In this document: piece after piece, positions 8,247-14,772 of the stretch
Position numbering within the stretch: the stretch's first letter is position 1
Layout of the letters: the number at the start of each line of letters is the position of its first letter
Source of the DNA: an uncultured Burkholderiales bacterium
GTDB taxonomy: Bacteria; Pseudomonadota; Gammaproteobacteria; Burkholderiales; Burkholderiaceae
Direction of reading: 5' to 3'
DNA length: 64,000 bases
NCBI GenBank assembly: GCA_946480465.1
Contig: CAMLJY010000005.1
Coordinates: 62,001 to 126,000 of the forward strand
Notes under the pieces: generated by a model
Seen by the model: only the letters and a program-made list of their open reading frames with translations
What the model was told of the DNA's origin: nothing
Database searches by the model: none
Translations under genes and position numbers: made by a program

Positions 8247-8576
8247 ATGAAGCACGAACGTCCTTCCCTTGGTCGCAGGCTGGTCCGGCGCGGCGCGGCC
8301 CGCGTGATCGGCGAGACGCCCGTCGCTGAGCGGGATGACGATGCCGGCCTGCTGAGCCTGCCCGACGGCTGGTACTGGGTCGCCCCGGACGGCCACCAGC
8401 AGTTCGGTCCCTTCGACAGTGCCGACCTGGCGCGCGCCGACCGCGCACGCGGCAGCGTCGAGGCCGTCGTGGACGACAGCGCGGTTCGCGAGGCGGAGCA
8501 GGTGGCCGGCATCGCGGCGTCCACGGACGCCGAGACGGAGCGGGCCGGCGAGGATCTCGAGTTCCCGCAGCCCTGA
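8247..8576 (+). CDS. Hypothetical protein with GYF-like YWV-GPF motif
   Basis: This 109-residue protein contains GWYWVAPDGHQQFGPFDS at about residues 41-58, reminiscent of GYF-type or DUF4339-like domains (W-x-x-x-x-x-G-x-x-x-GPF). An acidic tail follows. No membrane segment is seen and the function is unknown. There is no convincing ribosome binding site. The distance from the upstream FNR-type box (42.5 bp from centre to ATG) places the expected transcript start at the ATG itself. Confidence 0.65.
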   Translation: MKHERPSLGRRLVRRGAARVIGETPVAERDDDAGLLSLPDGWYWVAPDGHQQFGPFDSADLARADRARGSVEAVVDDSAVREAEQVAGIAASTDAETERAGEDLEFPQP

Positions 8577-8653
8577 AGGGCTTCACAGGCTTGCAGGGGG
8601 AGGCCAGGGGCCTCCAGCGCGGTCGGGGTTGCCGCGCATCTCACCGCCGCGCA

Positions 8654-8893
8654 TCACTGCCGCGGAGCGGCGGGAATCATCGGGCACCGCGTGGTGCCGG
8701 CCTGCGGCCGGACGCCATGTTCGGCCAGCCAGGCCAGGCCTTCGTCGAGCGCGTGGCGGATGGCGTCGTCATGGTCGTCGAAGGCCGGGGCCAGGCGAAG
8801 CACGCGGTCGTGCGTGCTGCTGCCGGTGCCGCTGCGTATGGACACCGATGCCGCGAAGCGGCTGTCGGGCAGCCGTTTGGCCCAGGGAGACAC
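8654..8893 (-). CDS. Small hypothetical protein, THDRV-type
   Basis: This ORF of about 79 residues starts at a GTG. Its core RFAASVSIRSGTGSSTHDRV and the following FDDHDDAIRHALDEGLAWL look like a small family of uncharacterised Burkholderiales proteins (from memory). The conserved-looking sequence continues upstream of the GTG in frame (RKHLIKSSIEIGRYLV), but no standard start codon is found there. The true start is therefore uncertain, or the 5' end may be eroded. It is one of only two units in the window without a recognisable FNR-type box. Confidence 0.45.
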   Translation of the reverse strand: MSPWAKRLPDSRFAASVSIRSGTGSSTHDRVLRLAPAFDDHDDAIRHALDEGLAWLAEHGVRPQAGTTRCPMIPAAPRQ

Positions 8894-9247
8894 GAGATAA
8901 CGGCCGATTTCGATGGAAGATTTGATGAGGTGCTTTCGTCGGAAAAACGGTGCGCGCGCGCCAGCGGGCGCGGCGGGCGGGGTCGGATGGCGTGGATGCG
9001 GGCGTCAAGGATGCTGCGCAGCACATGCTTGCGCAGTGCAGAAGAGCCAAGCAAATCAATGACGGGGGAATGTCGACTGAGACGCGGCCCGGTGGGAACC
9101 AGGACGGACAGAGAGGAGACGCCGAAACGACGGTCTTGAAGCAGGTCGACGGCGCGCATGCTACACGCTCCGGTCGAAAACACCACTGAAATCTGCAATG
9201 CCCTTCATGTTGGGCGCGGGCGCCCGACTCCGTCGCGTGGGGCGGGT
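8894..9247. other. Intergenic stretch, no supported gene
   Basis: About 350 bp with somewhat lower GC than the surroundings. Short open frames exist on both strands but none has a good ribosome binding site, a recognisable domain or an FNR-type box. Confidence 0.5.
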
Positions 9248-9505
9248 TCAGGGGCCGGTCTCATCCGGGCCCAGCTCCGCTTCCGCCCGCAGCCAGTCGT
9301 CCAGGTCGTGGCCGTCGAGCCGTCCACGTTCCTCGTAGTAGCTGTAGGCGAGGCGGCGCAGCGCGTCCTCGCGCGGCGGCGGTGCCGGCAGCAGGGCGGT
9401 GGTGGCGGCGGCAATGGCCGTTTCCACCGCGCCGGGTGGCGCGCCGGCCTGGCCTGGCCGTGCCGTGGCGGCGGGCGCCGCCTCCTTGGTCGATCGAATG
9501 GCCAT
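9248..9505 (-). CDS. DUF2934 domain protein
   Basis: This 85-residue protein has an alanine/proline-rich N-terminus and a C-terminal DUF2934 motif, RLAYSYYEERGRLDGHDLDD followed by WLRAEAEL. The function is unknown; the family is small and common in beta- and deltaproteobacteria. Start: AGGA eight bases before the ATG at 9505. It is divergent from the nicotinate phosphoribosyltransferase gene, and one FNR-type box at 9567-9580 appears to serve both. Confidence 0.75.
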   Translation of the reverse strand: MAIRSTKEAAPAATARPGQAGAPPGAVETAIAAATTALLPAPPPREDALRRLAYSYYEERGRLDGHDLDDWLRAEAELGPDETGP

Positions 9506-9566
9506 GGGGCACGTCCTTTCGTGAGTGGATGGGCTGCGATGCTGGACCGCCGCGCGGGCGGCGCAA

Positions 9567-9580
9567 TTGCGTATCCGCAA
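9567..9580. promoter_or_regulatory. FNR-type box TTGCGTATCCGCAA (divergent)
   Basis: Both half-sites are intact. -10-like hexamers start 29.5 bp from the centre in both directions: CATGCT at 9603-9608 (plus) and CAGCAT at 9544 to 9539 (minus). It should serve both the NAPRT gene and the DUF2934 gene. Confidence 0.72.
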
Positions 9581-9613
9581 GGCCGCGCACCGGGAGGCCT
9601 CCCATGCTGGGCC

Positions 9614-10978
9614 ATGCGCGCGCTGCTGACCGACCTTTACCAATTCACGATGCTGCAGTCCTACCTGGAGCAGGGCCTGTGCGCGGAGGCGACCTTCGAG
9701 CTGTTCGTGCGGCAGCTGCCGCCGGGAAGGCGGTTCCTCGTCGCGGCCGGCCTGCAGCAGGCGATCGAGCACCTCGAAGGACTGTCGTTCAGCAGCGAAG
9801 AACTGGGATGGCTGGAGGCGCAGGGGCTGTTCTCCGCCGGCTTGATCCGCCATCTGCGGCACTGGCGTTTCACGGGTGACGTGCATGCGATGCCGGAAGG
9901 CACGGTGTTCTTCCCGGACGAGCCGGTGCTGCGCGTGACCGCGCCCTTGCCGCAGGCGCAGCTGGTCGAGAGCCGGCTGCTGAACCTGGTGCACTTCCAG
10001 ACCCTGATTGCATCGAAGGCCGCGCGCTGCGTGCTGGCGGCGCGCGGCCGCGGCCTGATCGATTTCGGCATGCGCCGCGCGCACGGCGAGGAAGCGGCCC
10101 TGCTGGCGGCGCGCGCGGCCTGGATCGCCGGCTTCGACGGCACCGCCACGGTCGAGGCCGGGCACTGCTTCGGCTTGCCGGTGTTCGGCACCATGGCGCA
10201 CTCCTTCGTGCAGGCCCATGCCAGCGAGGCGGCCGCCTTCGCCGCCTTCGCCCGGGCGCGACCCAAAGGGCCGGTGCTGCTGGTGGACACCTACGACACC
10301 GAGGCCGCGGTGGCCACGCTGATCGCGATGGAGCCGCAGCTGCGCGCGGAGGGCGTGGCGCTGGGCGGGGTGCGCCTGGACAGCGGCGACCTGGCCACGC
10401 TGGCCCGCCGCGTGCGCGCGATGCTCGACCGGGCGGGCCTGGATCGTGTGCGCATCATCGCCAGCGGCAACCTGGACGAGCACGCCATCGACCTGCTGGT
10501 GGGGCAGGGCGTGCCGATCGATGCCTTCGGCGTCGGCACCGCACTGGCCACCTCGAGTGACGCGCCCGCGCTGGACGCGGTCTACAAGCTGCAGAGCTAC
10601 GACGGCAAGCCGCGGCGCAAGCGCTCGGCCGGCAAGGCCACGTGGCCGGGGGTGAAGCAGGTCTGGCGCTGCAGCGACGCTGACGGCCGCATCGCGTTCG
10701 ACCATGTCGGCCTGGCCGATGACGCACCGTGCGGCCGGCCGCTGCTGCAGCCGGTGATGCGCTGTGGGCGCCGCATCGCCCCCGCGCCGTCGCTGGCGGC
10801 GGTGAAGGTCCATGCCGCGGCTGAACTGGCGAGCCTGACCGGCCCGATGCAGCGGCTCGATGCGCCGTTCGGCGTTGCGCCGGTGCGCATCGCCGACTCG
10901 GTGAAGGCGCTGGCGGCGCAGGTCGATGCCGCGACGCAAGGCGAGCCAGCGCGAACGCCCGCCGCTTGCGCGGGCTGA
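9614..10978 (+). CDS. pncB: Nicotinate phosphoribosyltransferase
   Basis: This 454-residue cytoplasmic enzyme converts nicotinate and PRPP to nicotinate mononucleotide in NAD salvage. Diagnostic stretches are GTMAHSFVQAH near residue 195, LVDTYDTE near 225, VRLDSGDLATLARR near 255, IIASGNLDEH near 284 and AFGVGTALATSSDAPALDAV near 304. The ATG at 9614 has no close Shine-Dalgarno sequence. The promoter spacing (-10-like 9603-9608) predicts a leaderless or nearly leaderless mRNA. Co-regulation with a PRPP synthetase gene supports a role in maintaining NAD under limitation. Confidence 0.92.
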   Translation: MRALLTDLYQFTMLQSYLEQGLCAEATFELFVRQLPPGRRFLVAAGLQQAIEHLEGLSFSSEELGWLEAQGLFSAGLIRHLRHWRFTGDVHAMPEGTVFFPDEPVLRVTAPLPQAQLVESRLLNLVHFQTLIASKAARCVLAARGRGLIDFGMRRAHGEEAALLAARAAWIAGFDGTATVEAGHCFGLPVFGTMAHSFVQAHASEAAAFAAFARARPKGPVLLVDTYDTEAAVATLIAMEPQLRAEGVALGGVRLDSGDLATLARRVRAMLDRAGLDRVRIIASGNLDEHAIDLLVGQGVPIDAFGVGTALATSSDAPALDAVYKLQSYDGKPRRKRSAGKATWPGVKQVWRCSDADGRIAFDHVGLADDAPCGRPLLQPVMRCGRRIAPAPSLAAVKVHAAAELASLTGPMQRLDAPFGVAPVRIADSVKALAAQVDAATQGEPARTPAACAG

Positions 10979-11018
10979 ACGTGCATCGGCAGCGGCATGG
11001 CAATCGGCGTGCCGGTGC

Positions 11019-11032
11019 TTGCGCGAACGCAA
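11019..11032 (+). promoter_or_regulatory. FNR-type box TTGCGCGAACGCAA
   Basis: Both half-sites are intact. TACGAT at 11055-11060 starts 29.5 bp from the centre. The target is the phosphoribosyltransferase-like/UspA operon. Confidence 0.72.
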
Positions 11033-11113
11033 GTGGCGCGCGGGCGCTGCTGCCTACGATGGATTCACGAGTGGCCGCGATTGTCGCGGCGACAGCGCAG
11101 AGGAGACGAGCCC

Positions 11114-11617
11114 GTGACCCGACGACTGATCATCGAAGTGGCGCCCGTGGAACGGCTGGCCGAAGCCGTGGCCCTGCTGGGCCTGCATGAACCGGTCGTG
11201 CTGGGCCTGCCGCCGGGCGGACTGCTGACGGCTTCGCGCGTGGCGCGTGCGCTGCAGGCGCCGCTGGACATGCTGCTGCCGCGCCATGCCGACGCGCCGG
11301 CGCGCCCGGACCACGGCATCGTGTGGCCGGCGCTGGCGGGGCGTTCCGCCGTGATCGTCGACGATGGCCATGCCGATCCGCTGGACTGGCACGGGGCGCT
11401 GGCGTCGCTGCGGCCGCTGCGGCCGGACTGCCTGGCCATCGTCGTGCCTGAACTGACCCAGGCCATCGAGCGCGCGCTGGCCAATGAGTACGAGCATCTC
11501 TTCGGCCGGCCGCCGGCGCCGCCAGACCAGGCGGCCCCGGCAGCGCCGGCGCTGCCGCGGGCGCGACGCCCGCGCGAAGGCGCGCGGCGTGCACGCGGCC
11601 AGCGCGCCAGCGCCTGA
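11114..11617 (+). CDS. Phosphoribosyltransferase-like protein (degenerate)
   Basis: This 167-residue protein resembles a type I phosphoribosyltransferase. GLPPGGLLTASRVARALQAP corresponds to the PPi-loop and following helix. SAVIVDDGHAD occupies the place of the PRPP loop (normally VDDxxxTG), but the TG part is missing, so catalysis is doubtful. The C-terminus is Ala/Pro/Arg-rich. The GTG at 11114 is chosen for AGGAG eight bases upstream. It precedes a UspA gene by 14 bp in the same operon. Confidence 0.6.
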   Translation: MTRRLIIEVAPVERLAEAVALLGLHEPVVLGLPPGGLLTASRVARALQAPLDMLLPRHADAPARPDHGIVWPALAGRSAVIVDDGHADPLDWHGALASLRPLRPDCLAIVVPELTQAIERALANEYEHLFGRPPAPPDQAAPAAPALPRARRPREGARRARGQRASA

Positions 11618-11631
11618 TCGGAAGGCGGACC

Positions 11632-12114
11632 ATGAACGTGCTACTCGCGGTCGATGGCAGCGTCAGCAGCCTGCACATGCTGGCCGTGCTGGGCGCGCGC
11701 GACGAACTGCTGCCCAACCACCACCACTGCACCGCGTTCACCGTGGTCGAGCCCATGCCCGCCCGCGCCGCGGCCTTCCTGCCCGTGGCGTCGATCGCGG
11801 AGTGGTACGACGAGGAGGCGCACCGCGTGCTGGAACCCGTCCGCCGCTTCGCGATGCAGCAGGGATGGCAGATGGAGACGCGGCGCGCCATCGGCTCTGC
11901 GGGCGAGCAGATCGTGCGCTTCGCGAAGGAAGGGCAGTTCGATCTCATCGTGATGGGCACCCATGGCCGGACGGCCATGGCCGGTGCGGTGATGGGATCA
12001 GTAACGACCTATGTGCTCGGCCACTGCGAGATCCCGGTGCTGCTGGTGCCGCGCCCGGCCAGGGAGTGGGCGATGCTCAGCCCGGGTGCGTTCGGCCCGG
12101 CACAAGCCGATTGA
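11632..12114 (+). CDS. Universal stress protein, UspA family
   Basis: This is a 160-residue single-domain Usp. VLLAVDGSVSS begins the fold, and GTHGRTAMAGAVMGSVTTYVL near residue 106 matches the ATP-binding pattern G-2x-G-9x-G-S/T, so it is probably an ATP-binding Usp. GGAAGG lies just upstream of the ATG. It is second in an operon with the phosphoribosyltransferase-like gene and under the box at 11019-11032. Usp proteins accumulate in stasis or low oxygen in related bacteria; the specific role is unknown. Confidence 0.9.
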   Translation: MNVLLAVDGSVSSLHMLAVLGARDELLPNHHHCTAFTVVEPMPARAAAFLPVASIAEWYDEEAHRVLEPVRRFAMQQGWQMETRRAIGSAGEQIVRFAKEGQFDLIVMGTHGRTAMAGAVMGSVTTYVLGHCEIPVLLVPRPAREWAMLSPGAFGPAQAD

Positions 12115-12213
12115 ATCTTCGGCCCCGGGGTCAAGGCCCGATGGCCCCTGACGCCCCAATGACGCGGCGCTCTCCTGCCGCCTCCCTCGCGTCCCAAACG
12201 CCAGACGTTCCCG

Positions 12214-13065
12214 TCATGCCGCCTGCGCCAGCGCCGGCTGGGCCGCGCGCTGCAAGGCCACCCGGGCGGCGCGCGAGGCGGTGGCGCTGCGCACCGGCTC
12301 GCCGCCACGGGTGCAGCGCGCGAAGCGCTCGAGCGCGGCGTGGTCGGCGATCTCGATGTCGCGGAAGTGGACCAGCACCAGGCCCAGCGCGGCCAGCGTG
12401 CCGAGCGCGCGGCTGATGCTCTCGTGCGCCAGGCCCAGGTGGCTGGCGATGTCGCGCCGGCTCATGCGCAGCCGCAGCCGGCGCGGCGATTGGCCGCAAT
12501 CGGCCATGCGCCGCGACAGCTGCAGCAGGAAGCGCGCGACGCGCCGGTCGGCGCTGACGGCGGCCATCAGCACCGCCAGCTCGCCCAGGCGCGACAGCTG
12601 GCGGCTGAGCGTGACCTGCCACTGGTGGTCGAAGGCGGGCGACGCGCGCCGCAGCGCCTCGGCCTCGGCCACGCCCATGGTGTAGACCGATGCATCCTCC
12701 AGTGCCACCGCGGCGGCCGCGTAGCGGCCCGTGCCCAGCCCGTCGAAGCCGAGCACGTCGAAGCGGCCGGCGAAATCCAGCACCTGCTCGTAGCCGTCGG
12801 CGCTGACCTTGCACAGCTTGAAGTCGCCGGCCCGCACCATGTGGAAGCAGTGCGCCGCCGCGTTCTCGTGCACCAGCGTCATGCCGGCCGGCACGCGCTG
12901 CTGCCGCGGCGGCAGCAGGCCGTGGGCGACGGCTTCCCGGGCCGCGAGGTCACCGATCCAGAGGTCGTCCGGCGCGGTCCGTGACTGGGAGGAACAGAAC
13001 GGCGCGTCTTCCGCCAGGTCAGTCGGGAGTGCGGCAGGGGAGGTCGTTGCCCACGCGTAGTCCAT
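12214..13065 (-). CDS. Crp/Fnr-family transcription regulator without Fe-S cysteines
   Basis: This 283-residue regulator has a cyclic-nucleotide-binding-like barrel (about 45-150), a dimer helix (152-172) and a winged helix-turn-helix (195-240). LGFDGLGTGRY at 105-114 and the recognition helix HESISRALG (E215, S218, R219) closely follow E. coli FNR, where the equivalent Glu, Ser and Arg read TTG/CAA half-sites. The [4Fe-4S] set is missing: only Cys24 lies near the N-terminus, and Tyr128 occupies the position of FNR Cys122. It should bind the palindromes in this window but cannot sense oxygen as FNR does. Start: AAAGGAGA just upstream of the ATG at 13065. I found no such box before its own gene; instead there is the repeat zone at 13201-13266. 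Confidence 0.9.
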   Translation of the reverse strand: MDYAWATTSPAALPTDLAEDAPFCSSQSRTAPDDLWIGDLAAREAVAHGLLPPRQQRVPAGMTLVHENAAAHCFHMVRAGDFKLCKVSADGYEQVLDFAGRFDVLGFDGLGTGRYAAAAVALEDASVYTMGVAEAEALRRASPAFDHQWQVTLSRQLSRLGELAVLMAAVSADRRVARFLLQLSRRMADCGQSPRRLRLRMSRRDIASHLGLAHESISRALGTLAALGLVLVHFRDIEIADHAALERFARCTRGGEPVRSATASRAARVALQRAAQPALAQAA

Positions 13066-13200
13066 TCGCGTTCTCCTTTTGTGCGTTCTGCAATGAGTGG
13101 TGCCAAGCATCGGCGATGGCCGTGCACAGGCCAATCGGCATCAGGCGCGCCGCGGCTTCCGCCAAATGCGCAGGAATGGCCGGCCGGAATCCGATGCCCA

Positions 13201-13216
13201 TTCGGAAATTTCCGAA
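13201..13216. repeat. Perfect 16-bp palindrome TTCGGAAATTTCCGAA
   Basis: A perfect inverted repeat in the crp/response-regulator intergenic region, directly followed by the 11-bp repeats. It is probably a protein-binding site, protein unknown. Confidence 0.75.
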
Positions 13217-13218
13217 CG

Positions 13219-13251
13219 TTCCGTATTCCTTCCGTATTCCTTCCGTATTCC
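13219..13251. repeat. Three perfect 11-bp direct repeats TTCCGTATTCC
   Basis: Three head-to-tail copies (13219-13229, 13230-13240, 13241-13251), flanked by CCGAACG on both sides (13212-13218 and 13250-13256). A partial fourth copy, TTCCGTAACC, follows at 13257-13266. The period of about one helical turn puts equivalent bases on one DNA face, as in regulator arrays. It lies between the crp/fnr gene and the FNR-type box of the response regulator gene. Confidence 0.8.
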
Positions 13252-13299
13252 GAACGTTCCGTAACCTGCGTGGCGCGGGGACCACGGGCCAAGCGCGGC

Positions 13300-13313
13300 T
13301 TGCGCTGCATCAA
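13300..13313 (+). promoter_or_regulatory. FNR-type box TTGCGCTGCATCAA
   Basis: Both TTG and CAA are intact, with an asymmetric core. CAGGAT at 13335-13340 starts 28.5 bp from the centre. The start codon of the response regulator is 65.5 bp away. Confidence 0.68.
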
Positions 13314-13371
13314 TCCGCAAGCTCGCCAAAGATCCAGGATCCGACTAGATTCCCTGGGTGGAGGAGTGGAA

Positions 13372-14052
13372 GTGGCCGCGTTGCGCCTGCTCATCGTCGA
13401 TGACCATGCGATCGTTCGCGAGGGCTTGGCGCGCGTGCTCACCGGGGCCTGCCCGGATTGGGAAGTCGTCGAGGCCGCGAGCGGCTTCCAGGCGCTCGCG
13501 CTGCTGCGCGAGCAGCATTTGGATGCGGCCGTCGTGGACCTGTCGATGCCCGGCATGAACGGGCTGGACCTGATCAAGCGCATCCGCGCGGAGATCGGCA
13601 ACCTGCCGGTGCTGGTGCTGAGCATGCATGCGGAAGAGCAGTACGCGGTGCGCGCCTTCAAGTCGGGTGCCAACGGTTACCTGACCAAGGACCGGGCGGG
13701 CGACGAGCTGGTCAGCGCGGTGAACCGCATCGTGGCCGGCGGCGCCTATGCCAGCGAGCGTCTGGCGCAGCAGGTGCTGATCGGCCTGCACGAAGGATCG
13801 CGGCGGGGCGGGGGCAGCGACGACCTGTCCGACCGCGAGTTCGACGTGCTCGGCCGCATCGTCTCCGGCCAGAGCCTGAGCGAGATCGCCGACGAACTGC
13901 ACCTGTCGGTCAAGACCATCAGCTCGCACAAGCGGCGCATCATGGACAAGCTGCAGCTGACGTCCACCGCCGCGCTGATCCGCTACGGCATGGAGCGCGG
14001 CATCCGCTCCGATGGCGGTGGGCAGCCGGTGTCGGGCGGTGCCCCGGAATGA
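13372..14052 (+). CDS. NarL/FixJ-type response regulator
   Basis: This 226-residue DNA-binding regulator has a receiver domain at 1-120 with acidic pocket DD (LIVDDHAIVREG), phospho-acceptor Asp in VVDLSMPGMNG and Lys in YLTKDRAGDE. A LuxR-type helix-turn-helix follows at about 150-205 (LSDREFDVLGRIVSGQSLSE and IADELHLSVKTISSHKRRIM). The GTG at 13372 has GAGGAG five bases upstream; an in-frame GTG at 13366 is too close to it. Partners could be the HisKA_3 kinases at 6579-8186 or 14773-16914. The 11-bp repeats just upstream are candidate targets, but that is inference. Confidence 0.9.
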   Translation: MAALRLLIVDDHAIVREGLARVLTGACPDWEVVEAASGFQALALLREQHLDAAVVDLSMPGMNGLDLIKRIRAEIGNLPVLVLSMHAEEQYAVRAFKSGANGYLTKDRAGDELVSAVNRIVAGGAYASERLAQQVLIGLHEGSRRGGGSDDLSDREFDVLGRIVSGQSLSEIADELHLSVKTISSHKRRIMDKLQLTSTAALIRYGMERGIRSDGGGQPVSGGAPE

Positions 14053-14071
14053 GCCGGATGGACAAGTGAGC

Positions 14072-14085
14072 TTGCGCAACGTCAA
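14072..14085 (+). promoter_or_regulatory. FNR-type box TTGCGCAACGTCAA
   Basis: Both half-sites are intact, but the spacing is atypical: CATGCT hexamers start 23.5 bp (14102) or 33.5 bp (14112) from the centre, not 28.5-29.5. The ATG of the next gene is only 34.5 bp away. Confidence 0.5.
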
Positions 14086-14112
14086 CCATGGGCACCGGCT
14101 TCATGCTGGGCC

Positions 14113-14766
14113 ATGCTTGCCAATCCCCTCGTCATCGGCGCAGAAGTACGGCCCAGGACGGCTGATGCCTGCTTGTTGAACGGACCGATCCCCGGCCCCG
14201 GCCTGCACGGCCTCGTGATCTGCGCCATGCCGCTGCAGGCCGAGGGCGCGGCGGCGCACCGCTGCATGCTGGAAGAGATATTCGGCGGCCAGGGCCAGGC
14301 GCTGCTGTTCCACGACTGCGGCGCGCCGGAAGGGAACGGCGGCGGCCGGGCCATGGCGCAGTTGCTCGGCATGGCGATCGACGCCGTCGGCGACCACCAG
14401 GACCTGCGGCGGCTTCCGCTGGGCCTGCTCGGCCTGGGGCCGGCGTCCGGTGCCGTGCTGCAGGCCGCGGCCGCCCGGCGCGGCCGCCTGCAGGCCGTGG
14501 CGGCCTGCGGCGGGCACCTGCAGGCGGGGCTGGCGGCCTTGCCGCTGCTGCGCCTGCCCACGCTGCTGGTCGTCGGCGGTGCCGACGCCGAGACGCTGGC
14601 TGCCCTGGACCGGGCGGCACTGCGCCGCCTGCCCGGGGCCTGGCGGCTGGAGACCGTGCCCGGCGCCCACGGCTGCTTCTCCGAGCCTGGCTGTTTCGAG
14701 ACCGCGGCCCACCATGCGGCCAGCTGGTTCGGCCTGCACCTCGGCCTGCACGTCGGCCGGCACTGA
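14113..14766 (+). CDS. Alpha/beta-hydrolase-like protein lacking the catalytic serine
   Basis: This 217-residue protein is related to the hydrolase at 3369-4076. The acidic residue (VGGADAE) and histidine (VPGAHGCF) of the triad are present. The nucleophile elbow reads GPASG where the paralogue has GASTG, so the central position of GxSxG is Ala. The HGSGSGRRSPRN segment is also replaced (CAMPLQAEGAAAHR). It may be a non-catalytic binding protein, or the adjacent Ser may take over. No clear ribosome binding site precedes the ATG. Confidence 0.7.
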   Translation: MLANPLVIGAEVRPRTADACLLNGPIPGPGLHGLVICAMPLQAEGAAAHRCMLEEIFGGQGQALLFHDCGAPEGNGGGRAMAQLLGMAIDAVGDHQDLRRLPLGLLGLGPASGAVLQAAAARRGRLQAVAACGGHLQAGLAALPLLRLPTLLVVGGADAETLAALDRAALRRLPGAWRLETVPGAHGCFSEPGCFETAAHHAASWFGLHLGLHVGRH

Positions 14767-14772
14767 ACGGCT

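Noticed and set aside
8950..9198. Small ORFs on both strands between 8950 and 9198
   Set aside because: No ribosome site, domain, conserved-looking sequence or FNR-type box.
9248..11032. Minus-strand open frame running through the nicotinate phosphoribosyltransferase gene
   Set aside because: Only its last 85 codons (9248-9505) look real (DUF2934). The rest is antisense to a well-supported enzyme gene.
12121..12160. Possible terminator hairpin between the UspA and crp/fnr genes
   Set aside because: The stem has mismatches and no T-run; too weak to call.
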